DNA of 64,000 bases from Lumnitzera littorea (GCA_024138015.1 JAMXBB010000009.1:87810685-87874684); one strand, 5' to 3'; shown: positions 10,628-22,859, counted from the first letter of the stretch. The notes: generated by a model not told the origin, from the letters alone. Numbers and translations are program-made.

Positions 10628-13515
10628 TGTAAGCCCTGTAACTGTAGGATTGGATTTAGTACATAGAGTTTTTAATGATTTGCTAAAGGATCCGATCAAG
10701 CCTAAATTATTATAAGAACATTAAAAATATTAGTAAAAGTGACCATATAAGCTTGAATTTAAGAAAATAAGTAATAAATTAATAGAATATTATAATATCA
10801 AATTTTAACTATATTATTTGTTATTTATTAGAAATGTGTAAAATAAGTTTTGATAACTAACGAGTCGCTAGAGATAAATTATATACATACTAAAAATCAT
10901 AGAATAACATAAATAACATTTAGGATTATTTACTTGTACTTTATATGTATTTACTGTACGTGAAAATATGCCAAATTACCTAAAATGCTTGAAAAATGCT
11001 AAATAATTAAAGAACATTATAAAAAAATCAAGGAAAAATAAAAATAAAAATAAAAAAGTGGGCAAGTGTCTAGATTAAGGTCGTGGTAGGTTGGGGAAGA
11101 AAGAAAAAAAAAAATTCAACCAATAAAAGTAACCTAACTAGAATGTCAAATTTGAAAAGGTATAAGGTAAATGTCAACTCAATTTAATACAATAAAATCT
11201 CTTAGAGCTCTATAAATACCTAAACTTCTTCAAAAGCTCATTTGGTAAGTTAAGAAATTGAAAAAAAAATAGAGAGAATCAAAATAAGAGAGGATTAAGG
11301 TTTTTTTTAAAATTATAAAAAATCTATGCAATTAAGCAATTGGACTAAACCTATGACCAATTGGAATTGAACCGCTACTATCACCACACCCTATGCCCAT
11401 TGCTTGGATTGGTCGACATCCTTAGGACCACTACTGGTGGTTGAAAGCCCAACAACCAAGTGAGTTCGATTCTAGTTCGATTTTGTATAATTTATTAAAA
11501 TTATTAATTTTATTATATGCAGATTTGGGGAAAAATATTAGTTTGATTTAATTATATTTGGAAATATATAATACTTAAGAAACCGTCTAAACTTGAGCGT
11601 GTTTCGATTTATAAATAAATAGTCTTAAGATTGTAGTTTTAGGGTCAAAATTTTTGTATAGATTACTTGGGGGATATAGAACAGTGCTATGGAGCCCTTT
11701 TTGAGAAATGAATTTTCGAAAATTTTAAGTAATTTTTAGGCTTTTAATATATATATATAATTAGGGATTTTAGGGTTAATTAATGATTAATTGAATAATT
11801 ACTAATTTAGTGTATAATTAGGTGTTTTAACATGTTCATATTTGATGTAGTATGATAATTGTAGTATTTACGGTGCTAGATGTGATTATTAAGAGTATTA
11901 TGTAGTAATATATGTAATTTTAAGAGTATGTGTAATTGGAATCATAATAAATATAAAATAATAGGTCAAAATGAATAATATAATAATAATACTAATATAT
12001 AATAAATCTAATAGGAAACATAAATTTAGGTAATTATAGGAAAAATGTAAAATTTTCTCACATCGGGAGTAAATTCAATACATAAATAAGGATTAGAATA
12101 TACCGGGTAGAATAAAATATTGATTTAGGATAAAAAATGATATTTATGATACTCAAGCCTAATGTAATTAATTTCATAATACGGTTTGGAACTTATTTTT
12201 AAGATTTACATATAATACTTGTAGTTGGAACTGATTTAGAACCTAAATTGGAACTGGATTTGGAAACCAAATCCTAAACTAACTTAGAATGAGTTAGTAA
12301 TAAATAATAGGTATATATGAAGAATTGAGTTAAATCATAATTTAGAGTATATATATATATATAATATCAAGATATAAACATTAAAATCATGTTTATATTA
12401 TAGAACGCATGAAGACAAGTCAACTTATGACAGGTTAAGTGAGTGAACTAAGGATTCTAAGTAAGTTGGGTTTGATACTTCATTGTATTTTAGAGTGCTA
12501 TTTTAAAGTACTCAGAGGCTTATGATTGTATATGACTGTGTTTGTAAGTAGTTATAAATGCATGTGTTTGTATATTTGATTTTGTATAGAAATCTATGAT
12601 TGTGCTTGGTGATTGAGGTGAATTGAATGGTGTGAAATTGTCTGATCACCTTAAATCGTACTTAATCATAACCGACCTAAATACCCTAATTAGATGTGCA
12701 TTGTAACCCTTTATGGGATCATTAGGATTCTCCAACCAAATACACACGCCTTTGAAAAATATAGCGCTGGATAGCATAATGGTTTTTTCCTTATCCTTAG
12801 TTGAACTAAGTGATACGAGAGGAGGTCATGGTGAGGATGAGGGGAATGGTTTGAAGGATAGTCATAGGGGAGCAGTGCCTCTATTGCACAAACCTCGGTT
12901 TGGTTGTGAGCTATTGCATAAACATGAAAACTCTTCAACTTGGATTAGAGCGAGTGAAATTACTTTGATTTCACAATGGATTGGACCATGTTATGTGATG
13001 GTATTTGCTTGTTGCATTGTATATAATTAATTGTTTGATAAACTTGTTTGTGTTTGTTATACATTCATAAGTTTCCAATCTAACTTACTGAGCTATGGTT
13101 GCTCATACCCTTATAGACTTTCTTACAAGTTTTGACTAACATGCTATGATATAATTATCTTGAAATTAGTTCTCTTTTGAAGCGATGGGGAGTGAGGATC
13201 AAATGGCTATATGATCAAGTCTTTTAAATGTCTTGTTAGTACTTTTAGGTTTATGAACTAATATGTGATGTGTAAGTTGGCTGACTGCTATATTATGTAG
13301 AATCTCCTAGGAATTCCAAGACAATGTGAATGTAATTATATATATATAACTTAAGGATCTTTAGCTTTTTAAGTACTGAGTTGTTTACTTCAAAGCGAGG
13401 AGTTATGGATGCCTTGTGTAAATTATATTTATGATAGAGATAGTGAGGTCAGTTATTGTCATAGGTTGGTTTACACGGCGAGATTGTTGCGATTCTGCGG
13501 CCTTGGGGTGTAACG
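10628..13515 (+). mobile_element. solo LTR S2, long Gypsy type
   Basis: A 2888-bp unit starting TGTAAGCCCTGTAAC and ending GGGGTGTAACG (expected CA, apparently mutated). It is flanked by GCTAG at 10623-10627 and 13516-13520. A TATA-like box (CTATAAATACC, about 11210) precedes an A-rich leader. Blocks such as CTTACTGAGCTATG near 13084 recur in S1 and S4. Sequence near 10850-10890 matches the minus strand of 62200-62270. It lies inside element A's LTR, so it is younger than A. Confidence 0.7.
11210..11222 (+). promoter_or_regulatory. TATA-like box of solo LTR S2
   Basis: CTATAAATACC lies about 590 bp into the LTR and is followed by a leader beginning ACTTCTTCAAAAGC. This is the usual arrangement of U3/R in long plant Gypsy LTRs. 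Inferred from position and sequence only. Confidence 0.45.
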
Positions 13516-13739
13516 GCTAGGTAGCAAGTACCTTCATTAGATTGTTCATGCGTCATATCGAGTTGAGCCATAAGTAGTAGGTAATTCCATGGTGCGTCAT
13601 ATCCTTGGAGTAGATTGAGGTTTTGCTTGTTTACTTTCATTGTTGTTCATGTGCTTCCCATCTTCATTTTCAAGCTTTCTATAAGCTTTGACCTACTCTT
13701 TAAGACTAGCCTTGTCAATCCTTACTGTGGTTTGTATCA

Positions 13740-13756
13740 TCTTAGTATTAGAGTGG
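13740..13756 (+). other. primer binding site of element A
   Basis: TCTTAGTATTAGAGT directly follows the LTR end. It resembles TGGTATCAGAGC, the complement of the initiator-Met tRNA 3' end used by many plant elements, with decay. Element C has the close variant TCTTGGTATTAGAG. Confidence 0.6.
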
Positions 13757-13959
13757 AGGTTTGTTTGGGTAAGTTGTGTTTGAGCTTCCTTGTAAGTAGT
13801 GTTTGTTATGGCAGTGTGTTATAGTTGCGTAGAGATTAGCAGTAAGTGTTTGAGTAAGTAGAAGGTGTAGTAGTTTGCTATTGTTGAAGGTAGAGCATGT
13901 TTTTTATTATTACTAATACGAAGATTGTGAGAAAGTGAGGATTGTTGTTGTACAATTCT

Positions 13960-15795
13960 CAAGTTATGTTGCGATATGGTGGAGAAACTTCCAAATTATG
14001 AGGAGACGAGAAGGATATAGAGAAGTAAACACTTGGCCTAAGATGAAGATGATACTTAGAAACAGATTCATATCTAATACTTATTTGCAATATACTTTTG
14101 CTCAGCTTCAATAGCTAAGACAAGGGAATCGAATTGTTGATGAATATGTTTAGGAGTTCCAAATCCTTATAATTTGATGTGAAGTGGATGAACCATTAGC
14201 ATGAATAGTATCTAGATTTCTCATTGGGTTGAGAGGTGACATTAGAGATGTCATTGAGCTTCAACTATTTACTACATTAGACGAGGTTATAAGAATAGCC
14301 CAATGAGTAGAAAGATATAGATGGAATAGGCCAAGTTGATCTCTGATAAGCTAACTTGTATAACTAAACCGACTCGTTCAAGGAAGTTACCAAGCTCAAC
14401 AAAGCATCAAGTTGAGTTGGAGAATAGATGTCGGAGTTGAACAGAAGAGCTAACTAGTTGATTGTGAAGTGTAGCCAAGAACTTACGAGGAGGGATAAGG
14501 ATCTAGAAGGAAGATGAATAGGAAGTGCTTTAAGTGTCAAGGGTTTAGGCATACGACTGCTCAGTGTCTGAACCAAAAAACTATGAATATCAAAGGAGAC
14601 GTTTCAAAACTTGACGTGGATAGTACTAACAAGGAGCCCTAAGAGGAGGTTGTTCTTGAGAAGGATATTGATAGGAATCAGTCCATGATGATCTCTAAGT
14701 TGAGGCCAACCTGCTAGAAGTTAAAGCCGACCTATATTAACCCAAGCTAAATTGTTTAAAGCTAAGGCTGAATAGCTTTTGTCAAGGCCGAGCTAATACC
14801 AGAAGATTGGGGGGAAGAAAAGGAGCTACTCGACCTCAAGTTTGTCATCTATCAAGAAGCCGAGAAACCATATGGTTGAGTACTCGAGGCCAAAAAATAA
14901 CTTGGTACAGCACAAGAGAGTTCGTGCCAAGCAATCCACGAGTACAGCAACTGTAGGTTGACCTCACTAGGATTTCGGCTAAGCATAATAAGACTTCCAA
15001 ACATCCTACCCCAGCTTGGACACCCGACTGCCAATCGGCCCTTGCTCGAGCCCACAGATAGCTCGGATGACTGCATGCTGACCATTTTGTTAAGTGCACA
15101 GTTTTGTATACTTTGTAAATATTTTCCTTATTTTGATTATGGGTCATTCTTTAGGGATTAAGGCCTTTTATATTATTTACAGTTTTGCTACTAAGGATTT
15201 AGGACTTGGTATAAATAGTAACATTTGTAATTATCAAAAAACATAGACAGTGAAGAATATTCATACAATGAATTTACACTTAAATGTTCCTTTTAGAAGT
15301 AAGGACATTCTTGAGTCCCTTGAGCTAGCGTTTCAGATTATTAAGTGTGCTGTACTCCTTAATCTCTCATGTTCTTATCAATCTTACCTTTAAGATTGTG
15401 GTGAACCCTTCATTTGATTGAGTTAGTGAGTTACCTCTAACCTCTCATTTGAAACCTGAGTGATATTTAGTGTTCATGAGTTGTATCGAACGTTATTTTG
15501 AGCTCAACCCCTGATTGTGTTTGTGCCTTGGTGTGTGATATCCATACACATTCGTAGTCAAAAGTCCATTCTCACTTCCCATTCCTTGTTCCCATTCGAA
15601 CCCTATTGGTGTCCGAGATCGCTGCATAGATTATGCATCAGATATCACCCAGGGGGATGAGTTTATTGAAGAGGATGTGTTCGCCAAAGATATGGATAAA
15701 TTGACCTTAGTTGTCCAACGTGTGATGAGTATAGAGCCCTTTGTTGAGGAGGAGCAAAGAGAGAACTTATTCCATATCACTTGCAAAGTAAACAA
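13960..15795 (+). pseudogene. element A gag remnant (split by solo LTR S3)
   Basis: Readable pieces include NTWPKMKMILRNRFI, GLRGDIRDVIELQ and the zinc knuckle CFKCQGFRHTTAQC at 14526-14567, the pattern of chromovirus gag. It resumes after S3 at 15646 with LTLVVQRVMSIEP near 15700, the gag-protease linker typical of this group. The N-terminal half of gag is missing, and stops occur throughout. Confidence 0.7.
14669..15640 (+). mobile_element. solo LTR S3 inside element A gag
   Basis: A 972-bp unit starting TGATAGGAATCAG and ending ATTATGCATCA, with perfect GATAT duplications at 14664-14668 and 15641-15645. Its start resembles the LTR start of element C (TGATAGGGATTAAGG on minus). A TATA-like GGTATAAATAGT lies near 15208. 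The gag reading continues across the insertion. Confidence 0.8.
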
Positions 15796-15799
15796 TTAA

Positions 15800-16760
15800 G
15801 TTTATGTGCTCATAATGGCTAGTGGAAGCTGCACCAATATGGCGTCGACCAACCTAGTTAATAAGCTTAAGTTGCCTACTATCTCACACTTGAAGCCATA
15901 TAAGTTACATTGGCTGAATGAGAAGGAAGCACCATATGTTACTTAGCAGGTGTTATTGCTAATATCTATTGGATATTATTTTGATGAAATTGTTTATGAT
16001 ATGTTGCCCATGTGTATGTCTCATGTTTTGCTACGTAGACCTTGGTTTTTGATCGGAGGGTTATTTATGATAGTTTCAAGAATACATATGTGTTTAAGAA
16101 AGATGTTAGGAAAATTACCCTAAACCCCATGACCTTGAGTTAAGTAAGTAAATTACAAGCTAACTTGGCTCGAGGATCGAAGAAGGCTTTGGTATTGAGT
16201 ATAGCTAAGCTTCGAGAAGTCATCAAGTTTGACTTGCCGACCTTCCTATTGGTTAGGAGATTACTCGAATTGAATGAACAAGTGAAGCTACTAGAGGAGG
16301 TCGAGAAGTTGCTTGATGCATATGTTGACCTGTTTCCCTAGTAGTTGCTTGAGGGATTACCCCCATTTTGAGGTATTAAGCATTGCGTTGACTTGATACC
16401 TAGCGTTATATTGTCGAACAAGCCTGCCTACAAAATGAATCCCGAATAAGCTATAAAACTCCAAAGGTAAGTTAATGAATTGTTGGAGAAAGGATATGTA
16501 AGAGAAAGTCTTAGCCCTTGTGCTATGCTTACATTGCTTGAGTCGAAGAAGGATCGTACTTAGCGCATGTGTGTGGATAGTAGAGCTGTGAATAAGATTA
16601 GAATCAAGTATAGGTATCGTATTCTGAGGCTAGAAAACATGCTGGATGAATTGAGTGGTGCAAGAGTGTTCAGTAAGATCAACCTAAAGTCATGGTACCA
16701 CCGGATTTGAATGAGATAAGGAAATGAATGGAAAACTACCTTTATGACCTAAAGTTAAGT
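15800..16760 (+). pseudogene. element A protease and N-terminal RT remnant
   Basis: The protease block reads ASGSCTNMASTNLVNKL near 15820-15885. The catalytic Asp of the usual DGGSCTN or DSGSCTN motif is replaced. RT follows from about 16430 with LDELSGARVFSKIN near 16640-16685, and breaks off just after EWKT near 16737, well before the YxDD motif. Stops and CGA-to-TGA-like changes are frequent. Confidence 0.7.
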
Positions 16761-17511
16761 TACCAAGCTCCACTTAGACATACACTGGTCTGCTCATTTT
16801 CTCATTTAGATCTTAACCACTCAGGTACCGACTTGGCAAATGTTGAGGCTGAGGTCCCTATATGCCAAGCTCTCATATCCTACTTTGCTGAACTAATGCT
16901 TCACTCGATTACCTTAGCAGCCTTTAGTACAATACGGTAGCAACAACATTAACACTGGAATAGCTCCTATCCGTTGCTCCAAGATTCCAAAAGCAAACCT
17001 AATACAGGTTGCTACTAGTCCTTTGCTTTTCTGACGTTTGTACTATATTTCTTTTTATCCTTTGTCATATTTACCCTTTTTGTTTGTACTAAGAATCCTT
17101 TTACATTATCCTTTATGTAATTTTCCATTATTGTATTATTGTCTTAAGGGACTTACTATAAATGGTCCTTTTTACTGTAACTGCAATCATCTTAATGACA
17201 TACAGTTAATGAATATTCCTCTTGTTGTTCTTACGAGACACCACTCTTTGAGTACATCCTCTAAACTCTTATCTAATCTTTTCGAGTAGTCAAAATTAGT
17301 GGTGAGTGGACCTTAGTATTAGCTTATATAACATATCAAGCAAAATATTAAGTTGCGTTGTGTCTGTTTGTGCATCATATCGATGAGCAGCCTCATGGAA
17401 GCTATTGTGTTGTTGACCTATTCCTTTCTTTCTCCAATATTTAGAAGGACCCACTAGTTACTTTCCTTGTATGGCAAGCCCTGGTGATTAACTCATCTCC
17501 TAGTTATATTA
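16761..17511 (+). repeat. element B 5' LTR, main part
   Basis: A direct repeat of 21868-21911 plus 28559-29288. Shared blocks include CTCAGGTA, CATACAGTTAATGAATATTC and CTCTTATCTAAT. The TATA-like ACTATAAATGG (about 17154) and an internal polyadenylation-like region lie in order. It ends TTATATTA where the other copy has GCACATCA, consistent with C-to-T decay of the terminal CA. The primer site follows within 10 bp. Confidence 0.7.
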
Positions 17512-17518
17512 TATAATC

Positions 17519-17531
17519 CTAGTATCAGAGT
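17519..17531 (+). other. primer binding site of element B
   Basis: CTAGTATCAGAGT closely matches the initiator-Met tRNA complement TGGTATCAGAGC. It lies just downstream of the 5' LTR and upstream of gag. Confidence 0.65.
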
Positions 17532-17559
17532 CTAAGGTTACAACTGAAAGCTAAGTGTT

Positions 17560-18965
17560 GTAATAGTTGTTTTTTGAAGTAACTCATGCGATCTATTATA
17601 CTCCAATTGATATTCTGTAAATAGAGCACATTATTGAAGTCGTTGTAATTATAACTTCTGGCGAGTGTTGTATGAAATCTTCTGTTAAGCAATGAAATTT
17701 TGTTTTGAGAATGTTGAACCCCAATGTATAAGGAGAGATAGGTGATGTTAAGTGTGATGCTCTAGTTTGAGGCAATATTGAACAACAAACCCCATGAACT
17801 ACTGACGAATGGATACAGAACTTCACCATCATTGTTGCTAACTTGGCCGTATCTATATAATGGTTGGTAGAAAACCAACCACTAGAAAGAAATGTTGAAT
17901 GATGATAAGGTATGTGAGATAAGCTGAGAGGACTTAGTGTAGAACTTCGAGCTGCTGGTGCTATGAATGCACCCCCAGTACGACCTATTGGAGCTAAAGG
18001 ACGCGTATGATAAAGACTTAAGTTGGACGATGAGGATGAGGATGAGGAAGATGTTGGAGATGAGGATGAGCGCTTTCCTGAGTTTGACGAGTGAGAACTC
18101 TATGCATTGAGAGGAACTGAGCACACTAAGGTGTAGATTTTGAACTTCTTTGGGACTGGTAATGCTGATGAGTATCTAGTATGGGAAGAGAAGAGATTTG
18201 ACTTTTGTGATTATAAAGACTTAGTGCGCATTAGAGTAGTTGTTATAGAATTTTTTGGGTATGTAGTAATGCGGTGGAAAAAAGTTATAGACCTTATTTG
18301 AACTAACGCGATGAGAAATACAAACTGGGAATGAGATGAAGAGAGTCTTGAGGAGTAAATTTGTTTTGGAACACTATGAGCAAAACACTTTCCGACATCT
18401 CTAAGAACTTAAACAAGGTAGTCGACTTGTAGATGAGTCTGTTCGAGAGTTCCAATTGCTAATGATCCGTTGCGATGTTGATGAGCTAGAAGCACGAATG
18501 ATAGCAAGATTCATCTTTAATATGTGACTTGAGATTGGTAATATAGTTTAAGTATGGAGGATAAGGAATCTAGATGAGGCCATTCTAGTGGTACAAAGAG
18601 TAGAAAGGGAGAGATGAGGTCAGCTTAGTAAAGTACCGAGCAACTGACCAGGCTTGCTGAGCATAATTGGTATATCGAGTCGACCTGGATATGATTGAGC
18701 TCTGTATAGTTCCAAGGTCTATTGTTGAGGTGAAGCATTGAGTAAACCTGATGATGGTTGAGGTAAGACTAAGATCAAGGAGCCTAAGGTTAAGAAGGAT
18801 CAAGGCCAGAGCTCAGGATGGAAGACTTGAGAAATCAAGTGTTTTAAGTGCCTTGGTTTTGGATATGTAGTTAGTTAATGTCCGAATCGGCGTATCATGA
18901 CCATTAAGAGAGAGAAACCCCAATTCGAAGTTTAGAGTGCTAGTGAAGATGAAGAGGGGGAAGAT
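17560..18965 (+). pseudogene. element B gag remnant
   Basis: FFGTGNADEYLVWEEKRFDF near 18150-18210 is the conserved chromovirus gag block. A knuckle follows at 18839-18882, reading CFKCLGFGYVVS then a stop and CPN, with the His changed to Tyr. An acidic stretch (SEDEEGED) follows near 18945. Many stops. The start codon could not be defined because the N-terminal region is scrambled. Confidence 0.7.
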
Positions 18966-19119
18966 GCCAAGTAATGCTTTGATGGGTTCTTAGAAGACCT
19001 AGAGGCCCTTACTTAACCCAAGCAGGGGAGCAATACCTCAATATGGTTGTTCGAAGGGTTCTTAGTATAGGTGTTGCGAGGGAAGATAAGTAACGGAAGA
19101 TCCTCTTTTATACTAATTG

Positions 19120-19700
19120 TAGAGTAAAGGGAAGTTTGTGTGCTTTAATCATTGATGGGGGTAGTTGCACTAACAGAGTAGCATTAGGAGTGGTAAAGGT
19201 CCTGAAGTTGCTGAGAAAGGTAGACTTTAAGTCACCGAGTAAGTGAAGGTATCGATTTCCATTAGGGAAATATATAAGGATGAGATATTGTGTAATGTTT
19301 TGCCAATGTGCGTTTCGCACATACTGTTAGGTTGACCATGGCTCTTTGATCTTAAGGTACTCTATGATGGACATAGGAGCACTTATATGTTCTAAAAGGA
19401 TGGGAGGAGAGTTATATTAATCCCAATGAGCCTGAGAGACGTCTAAGAATCATAGGAGAAGATTTCCAAATCACTGTATAGGAAGTCCTTAGTGATTTCC
19501 TAAGTGTAGTTTTCTAAGGAGATTAAGCAGGAGGAGTTTGTACTCCTATTAATTAGAAGACTTCTTGAGCTAAAGGAGGTTGGATCGTTACCTACTGAAG
19601 TGCAGACTTTGCCCTAAGAATATGCCGACCTATTTCCTACCAAGCAATCGAAAGGCTTACTCCTTATGAGAGGCATCGAGCATTGTATTGAACTTCAACT
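19120..19700 (+). pseudogene. element B protease remnant
   Basis: CALIIDGGSCTN at about 19139-19173 is a retroviral-type aspartic protease active site with the Asp preserved. About 50 codons later, MCVSHILLG- and PWLF-like residues near 19305-19350 match the protease end of this family. Frameshifts and stops interrupt it. Confidence 0.7.
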
Positions 19701-20950
19701 TGGCGTTGTCTTACCTAACTAACTTGCCTATAGGCTTAATCTAAAGCAAGTAGTTGAGTTGATGAAATAAGTTGATGAGTTAATTGAGTGTCGATATGTC
19801 AGAGAAAGCATGAGCCCTTGTGTCGTACTAGCTGTCTTTGTATCGAAAAAGGATGGCTCATAAAGAATGTGCATTGATAATCGAGCTATCAACAAGATCA
19901 TTATCAAGTACAAAATTTGATTCCATGATTGGACGATATGCTAGATGAGTTGCATGATTCATAGATATTTTCAAAGGTTGATTTAAAGAGTGGTTACCCC
20001 TAAATCAGAATGAAACCTAGAGACAAGTGGAAGATTGCTTTCAAGATAAAAGATGGTCTATTTAAATGGTTGGTTATGTCGTTCAGACTTACAAATATTT
20101 TGAGCACCTTCATGCGATAAATGAACCATGTTTTAAGACCTTTAATTGGATAATGTGTTGTTGTTTATTTTGACTACATTTTGCTATATAGTGCTGACCT
20201 TCCTTCTTAAGTCTTGCACTTGAGGTTTGTATTTAATATTCTCTATGTTGAGCAATTATTCAATAATCTAAAGAAATGTACCTTTTGTTACAATGAGGTA
20301 GTATTCCTCAGATATGTTGTTTTAGGAGGAGGTATCGGGGTCGATGATGTGAAGGTTCGAGCTATTTTAGAATGGCCAACACCGACTAATGCTACCAAAG
20401 TGAGGAGCTTCCATGGATTAGCTTTGTTTTACAGAAGATTCATTTTAAACTTGCAGCCTCATTGACCGAGTCGACTAAGAAGAACTTTGAATTCAATTGG
20501 TTTGAAAGAGCTCGAAGCAATTTAGAGGAGATCAAGTCCAAGTTGACTTCTACCCCATTACTTATGCTACTAAACTTTAAGAAAGTTTTTGAATTGGAGT
20601 ATGATGCTTTAGGAGTGGGTATTGGTGTTATCCTTATGCAAAAACACCAACCGGTTGCATACTTTAGTAAGAAGCTCATAGGTACCACTTTGAATTATTC
20701 AGCTTGTGTCAAAGAGTTTTATACCCTTATCTAAGCACTTCAGAACTGGCAACATTACTTATTGTTGAGAGAATTCATTATCTATATTGACCATGAATCT
20801 CTCAAGCGTTTTAGAGGCCAACAAAAACTCTCCCAATGTCATGCTAAGTAGGTAGAGTTCCTAGAAACCTTTTGCTAAGTCATCAAGTACATGAGGGGAA
20901 GTATAAACACTATGGCTAATGCCTTTTCTCATCAAGGTCAATTGGTTTAG
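19701..20950 (+). pseudogene. element B reverse transcriptase / RNase H remnant
   Basis: RT blocks in order: RESMSPCVV near 19800, an NRAINKI-like stretch near 19880, then VVVYFDYILLYS near 20157-20190, where the second Asp of YFDD is Tyr. The connection and RNase H are covered by 20214-20465 (AILEWPTPTNATKVRSFHGL) and 20462-20734 (VAYFSKKLIGTTLNYS). RNase H continues with LQNWQHYLL and IYIDHESLKRF near 20745-20810. The active site is broken, so it is inactive. Confidence 0.8.
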
Positions 20951-21740
20951 TAAAATGAGCCACTTTATTCCTTGCTACAAAACTAATGATGCTTTATTTG
21001 TCCCTAAGCTCTTTTTGCAAGAGATCGTATGGCTCTATGGTGTTTTAAGAAGTATTATCTTAGATCATGATTTAAAGTTTACGAAGTTCTTTTGGTGAAC
21101 ACTTTAGAAAAAGGTCAGCACTAAACTTATGTTTAGTACTTCTTGCCATCTACAGATAGATCACCAGATAGAGGTTGTAAACAGGACAGTAGGCAACCTA
21201 CTTAACGCTATTGAGCTAAGAGAATCCTAGATCAGATGGCCATCTGATCTAGAATTTGCTTATGATTGCTCAACCCATAGCTCAATAGGAAAGTCACCTT
21301 TCAAAGTTTTCTATGGTCTTAATTCGAATTTGCCACTACATATGATCACTGGTCCACCCTCTTCAGGAGAAAGCTAGTTAGGTCTACAGTGTATTGTAGA
21401 ATTCTAGAAACTACGTTAGAAGGTTGTTGAGCAACTATCTAAGACAGTTGCTTAATAGCATAAGCAAAGGAATAGAGGATGAAAGCATGTCATTTATAAC
21501 TCCGGAGACCTTCTCTAGGTTCACCTCAACAAGGAATGGTTCCTAAGATGGAGGACAAGCACGTTGTCCCCTAGATCAGATGGCCTTTTCAAAGTCTTAT
21601 GGAGGATCAATGACAATGCTTATGAGCTAGAGTTATCCAAAGGCTATAGGGTATCCTCTACCTTCAATGTGTCCTATTTGACATCTTATGTGCCAAAAGA
21701 AGAAGCATATCAAGATTTGAGGGAAAATCTTCAACAATCC
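20951..21740 (+). pseudogene. element B integrase remnant with internal deletion
   Basis: After RNase H the sequence jumps to the middle of the integrase core (SHFIPCYKTND, about 20957-20990). The HHCC zinc finger and the first catalytic Asp are missing, by inference a deletion of roughly 150 codons. The remainder is readable: SIILDHDLKFTKFFW, the EVVNRTVGNLL region with the catalytic Glu near 21180, and the C-terminal SDGLFKVLWRINDNAYELE near 21575-21640. No clear chromodomain was recognised. Confidence 0.7.
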
Positions 21741-21751
21741 TAGGGAGCAAA
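21740..21751 (+). other. polypurine tract of element B
   Basis: CTAGGGAGCAAA sits between the end of pol and the LTR start TGGTGTGTTG, which is where a plus-strand primer is expected. Confidence 0.5.
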
Positions 21752-21911
21752 TGGTGTGTTGACCGATAGACCCCTTACACGAGCTAGACTTCGAGGCTTA
21801 CAAGGTTTGGCTGAGAGAATCCTAGTTTCTTAGCTCGTTCTTGATGAGCTCATTTACAAGAAGGCCAGATGGCAAACACTTTGAGTCCTCTGCTCGAACA
21901 TGTGTAAGTCT

Positions 21912-22843
21912 TGATATGGATTTTGTGGATGAACACACTGACCCAATATCATGAGCAACCAACAGGGTAGGTTCGGGTCGCAAGATGGCATGAAGAGTAA
22001 ATGGTAGTCGAAGGTTGAGTAGGGTTTCCTGTGCACCAACGAAATATATGACACACCAATGCCTCACATGAGCTCGGGTCACACTTGATATGACACACAA
22101 GTATAACTGGAGGTCACTTGCCATTAGTCTACGCTTAGATGGGCTAGATAAGAGTAGCTCAAGAGTAAGAAGTACACTTAGCTCAAGAAAGTAAAAGTTC
22201 AGTGTATTCTTTATATTTGATTATTGCGGCTATTACATTATGCGAGTATTTATAGTACCCAGTTAGGGTAAGTCCTAAATAATAGAAAATTACATAAATA
22301 GATCTATAGCTGCTAAAAAAGGAGAATAATTTATAGAGAAAACACGTAATCGTGCAAAAGAATATTCATTGTTAGAAAGGACAGTACGAATGTTAGGAAA
22401 AGGCTAGTATACACGTGTTTTACTATCTGTGGTCCCGATAACATAGTGATTCAAGAGGGGAAGATCTTGATCAAGTCAGTTTGACGTCGACAATTTAGTA
22501 GTTCGGTCAATTGGGACTGGGCTAAGGATGGTTCAGGGACAACTCATTTTCAGGGTTAGCCTCAAATGGTCGGTTCCTGATCATTGTTGGCTCGGCTTCA
22601 GTACTATGGGGATGGTTATATTCAGATGTGGTGCTTAGACTGGTGTATAGCGGAGGGTTTGGTTCGGTACGTCAGGTGGTCACCTTGATAGCATCTTGGA
22701 TGGTGTGGAGAGAAAAGTAGCTTGATAGATCAGAATGGGGTAAACACTACTTCTCGACGCTTAACTCACCTCGGACAACTCGGTGAACCACCTAAGAAAG
22801 CCCTTATGCTTAGGAGTGTGTGATCAGTCCTTAATCCCTATCA
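21912..22843 (-). repeat. element C 3' LTR
   Basis: On plus it begins TGATATGGATTTTGT and ends TTAATCCCTATCA. It is a direct repeat of 27638-28558. By eye about nine of ten bases agree over the stretch I compared (22130-22360 against 27840-28070). A TATA-like box on minus (ACTATAAATACTCG) lies near 22240-22253. Confidence 0.85.
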
Positions 22844-22855
22844 TTCCCTCCAGGT
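22844..22855 (-). other. polypurine tract of element C
   Basis: On minus, ACCTGGAGGGAA directly precedes the 3' LTR start TGATAGGG, as expected for a plus-strand primer. Confidence 0.6.
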
Positions 22856-22859
22856 TATT

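Larger units (their letters stand above)
9966..13739 (+). repeat. 5' LTR of element A, interrupted by S2
   Basis: Without the 10628-13515 insertion and one copy of GCTAG the LTR is about 880 bp, close to the 921-972 bp of its relatives. A TATA-like box (AGTATAAATATCC, about 10497) and a polyadenylation-like GAATAAA (about 10549) lie in the expected order. The 3' end TATCA at 13739 touches the primer site. Confidence 0.65.
9966..16760 (+). mobile_element. element A, Ty3/Gypsy chromovirus-like, 3'-truncated
   Basis: Its LTR starts TGATAGGGATTT and ends TTTGTATCA at 13739, followed at once by a Met-type primer site. Then come gag (zinc knuckle at 14526-14567), a protease remnant and the first half of RT, which breaks off near 16760 where B-type LTR sequence resumes. 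The rest of pol and the 3' LTR are missing. LTR ends and primer site resemble element C, so A and C are probably related families. Two solo LTRs (10628-13515 and 14669-15640) split it further. Confidence 0.7.

Noticed and set aside
12711..13030. 105-codon plus frame and 75-codon minus frame
   Set aside because: Within solo LTR S2. No domain pattern; the two frames overlap each other and neither looks protein-like.
14845..15161. Overlapping open frames on both strands, up to 100 codons
   Set aside because: They lie inside solo LTR S3, have no homology that I recognise, and fit chance frames in a less AT-rich segment.
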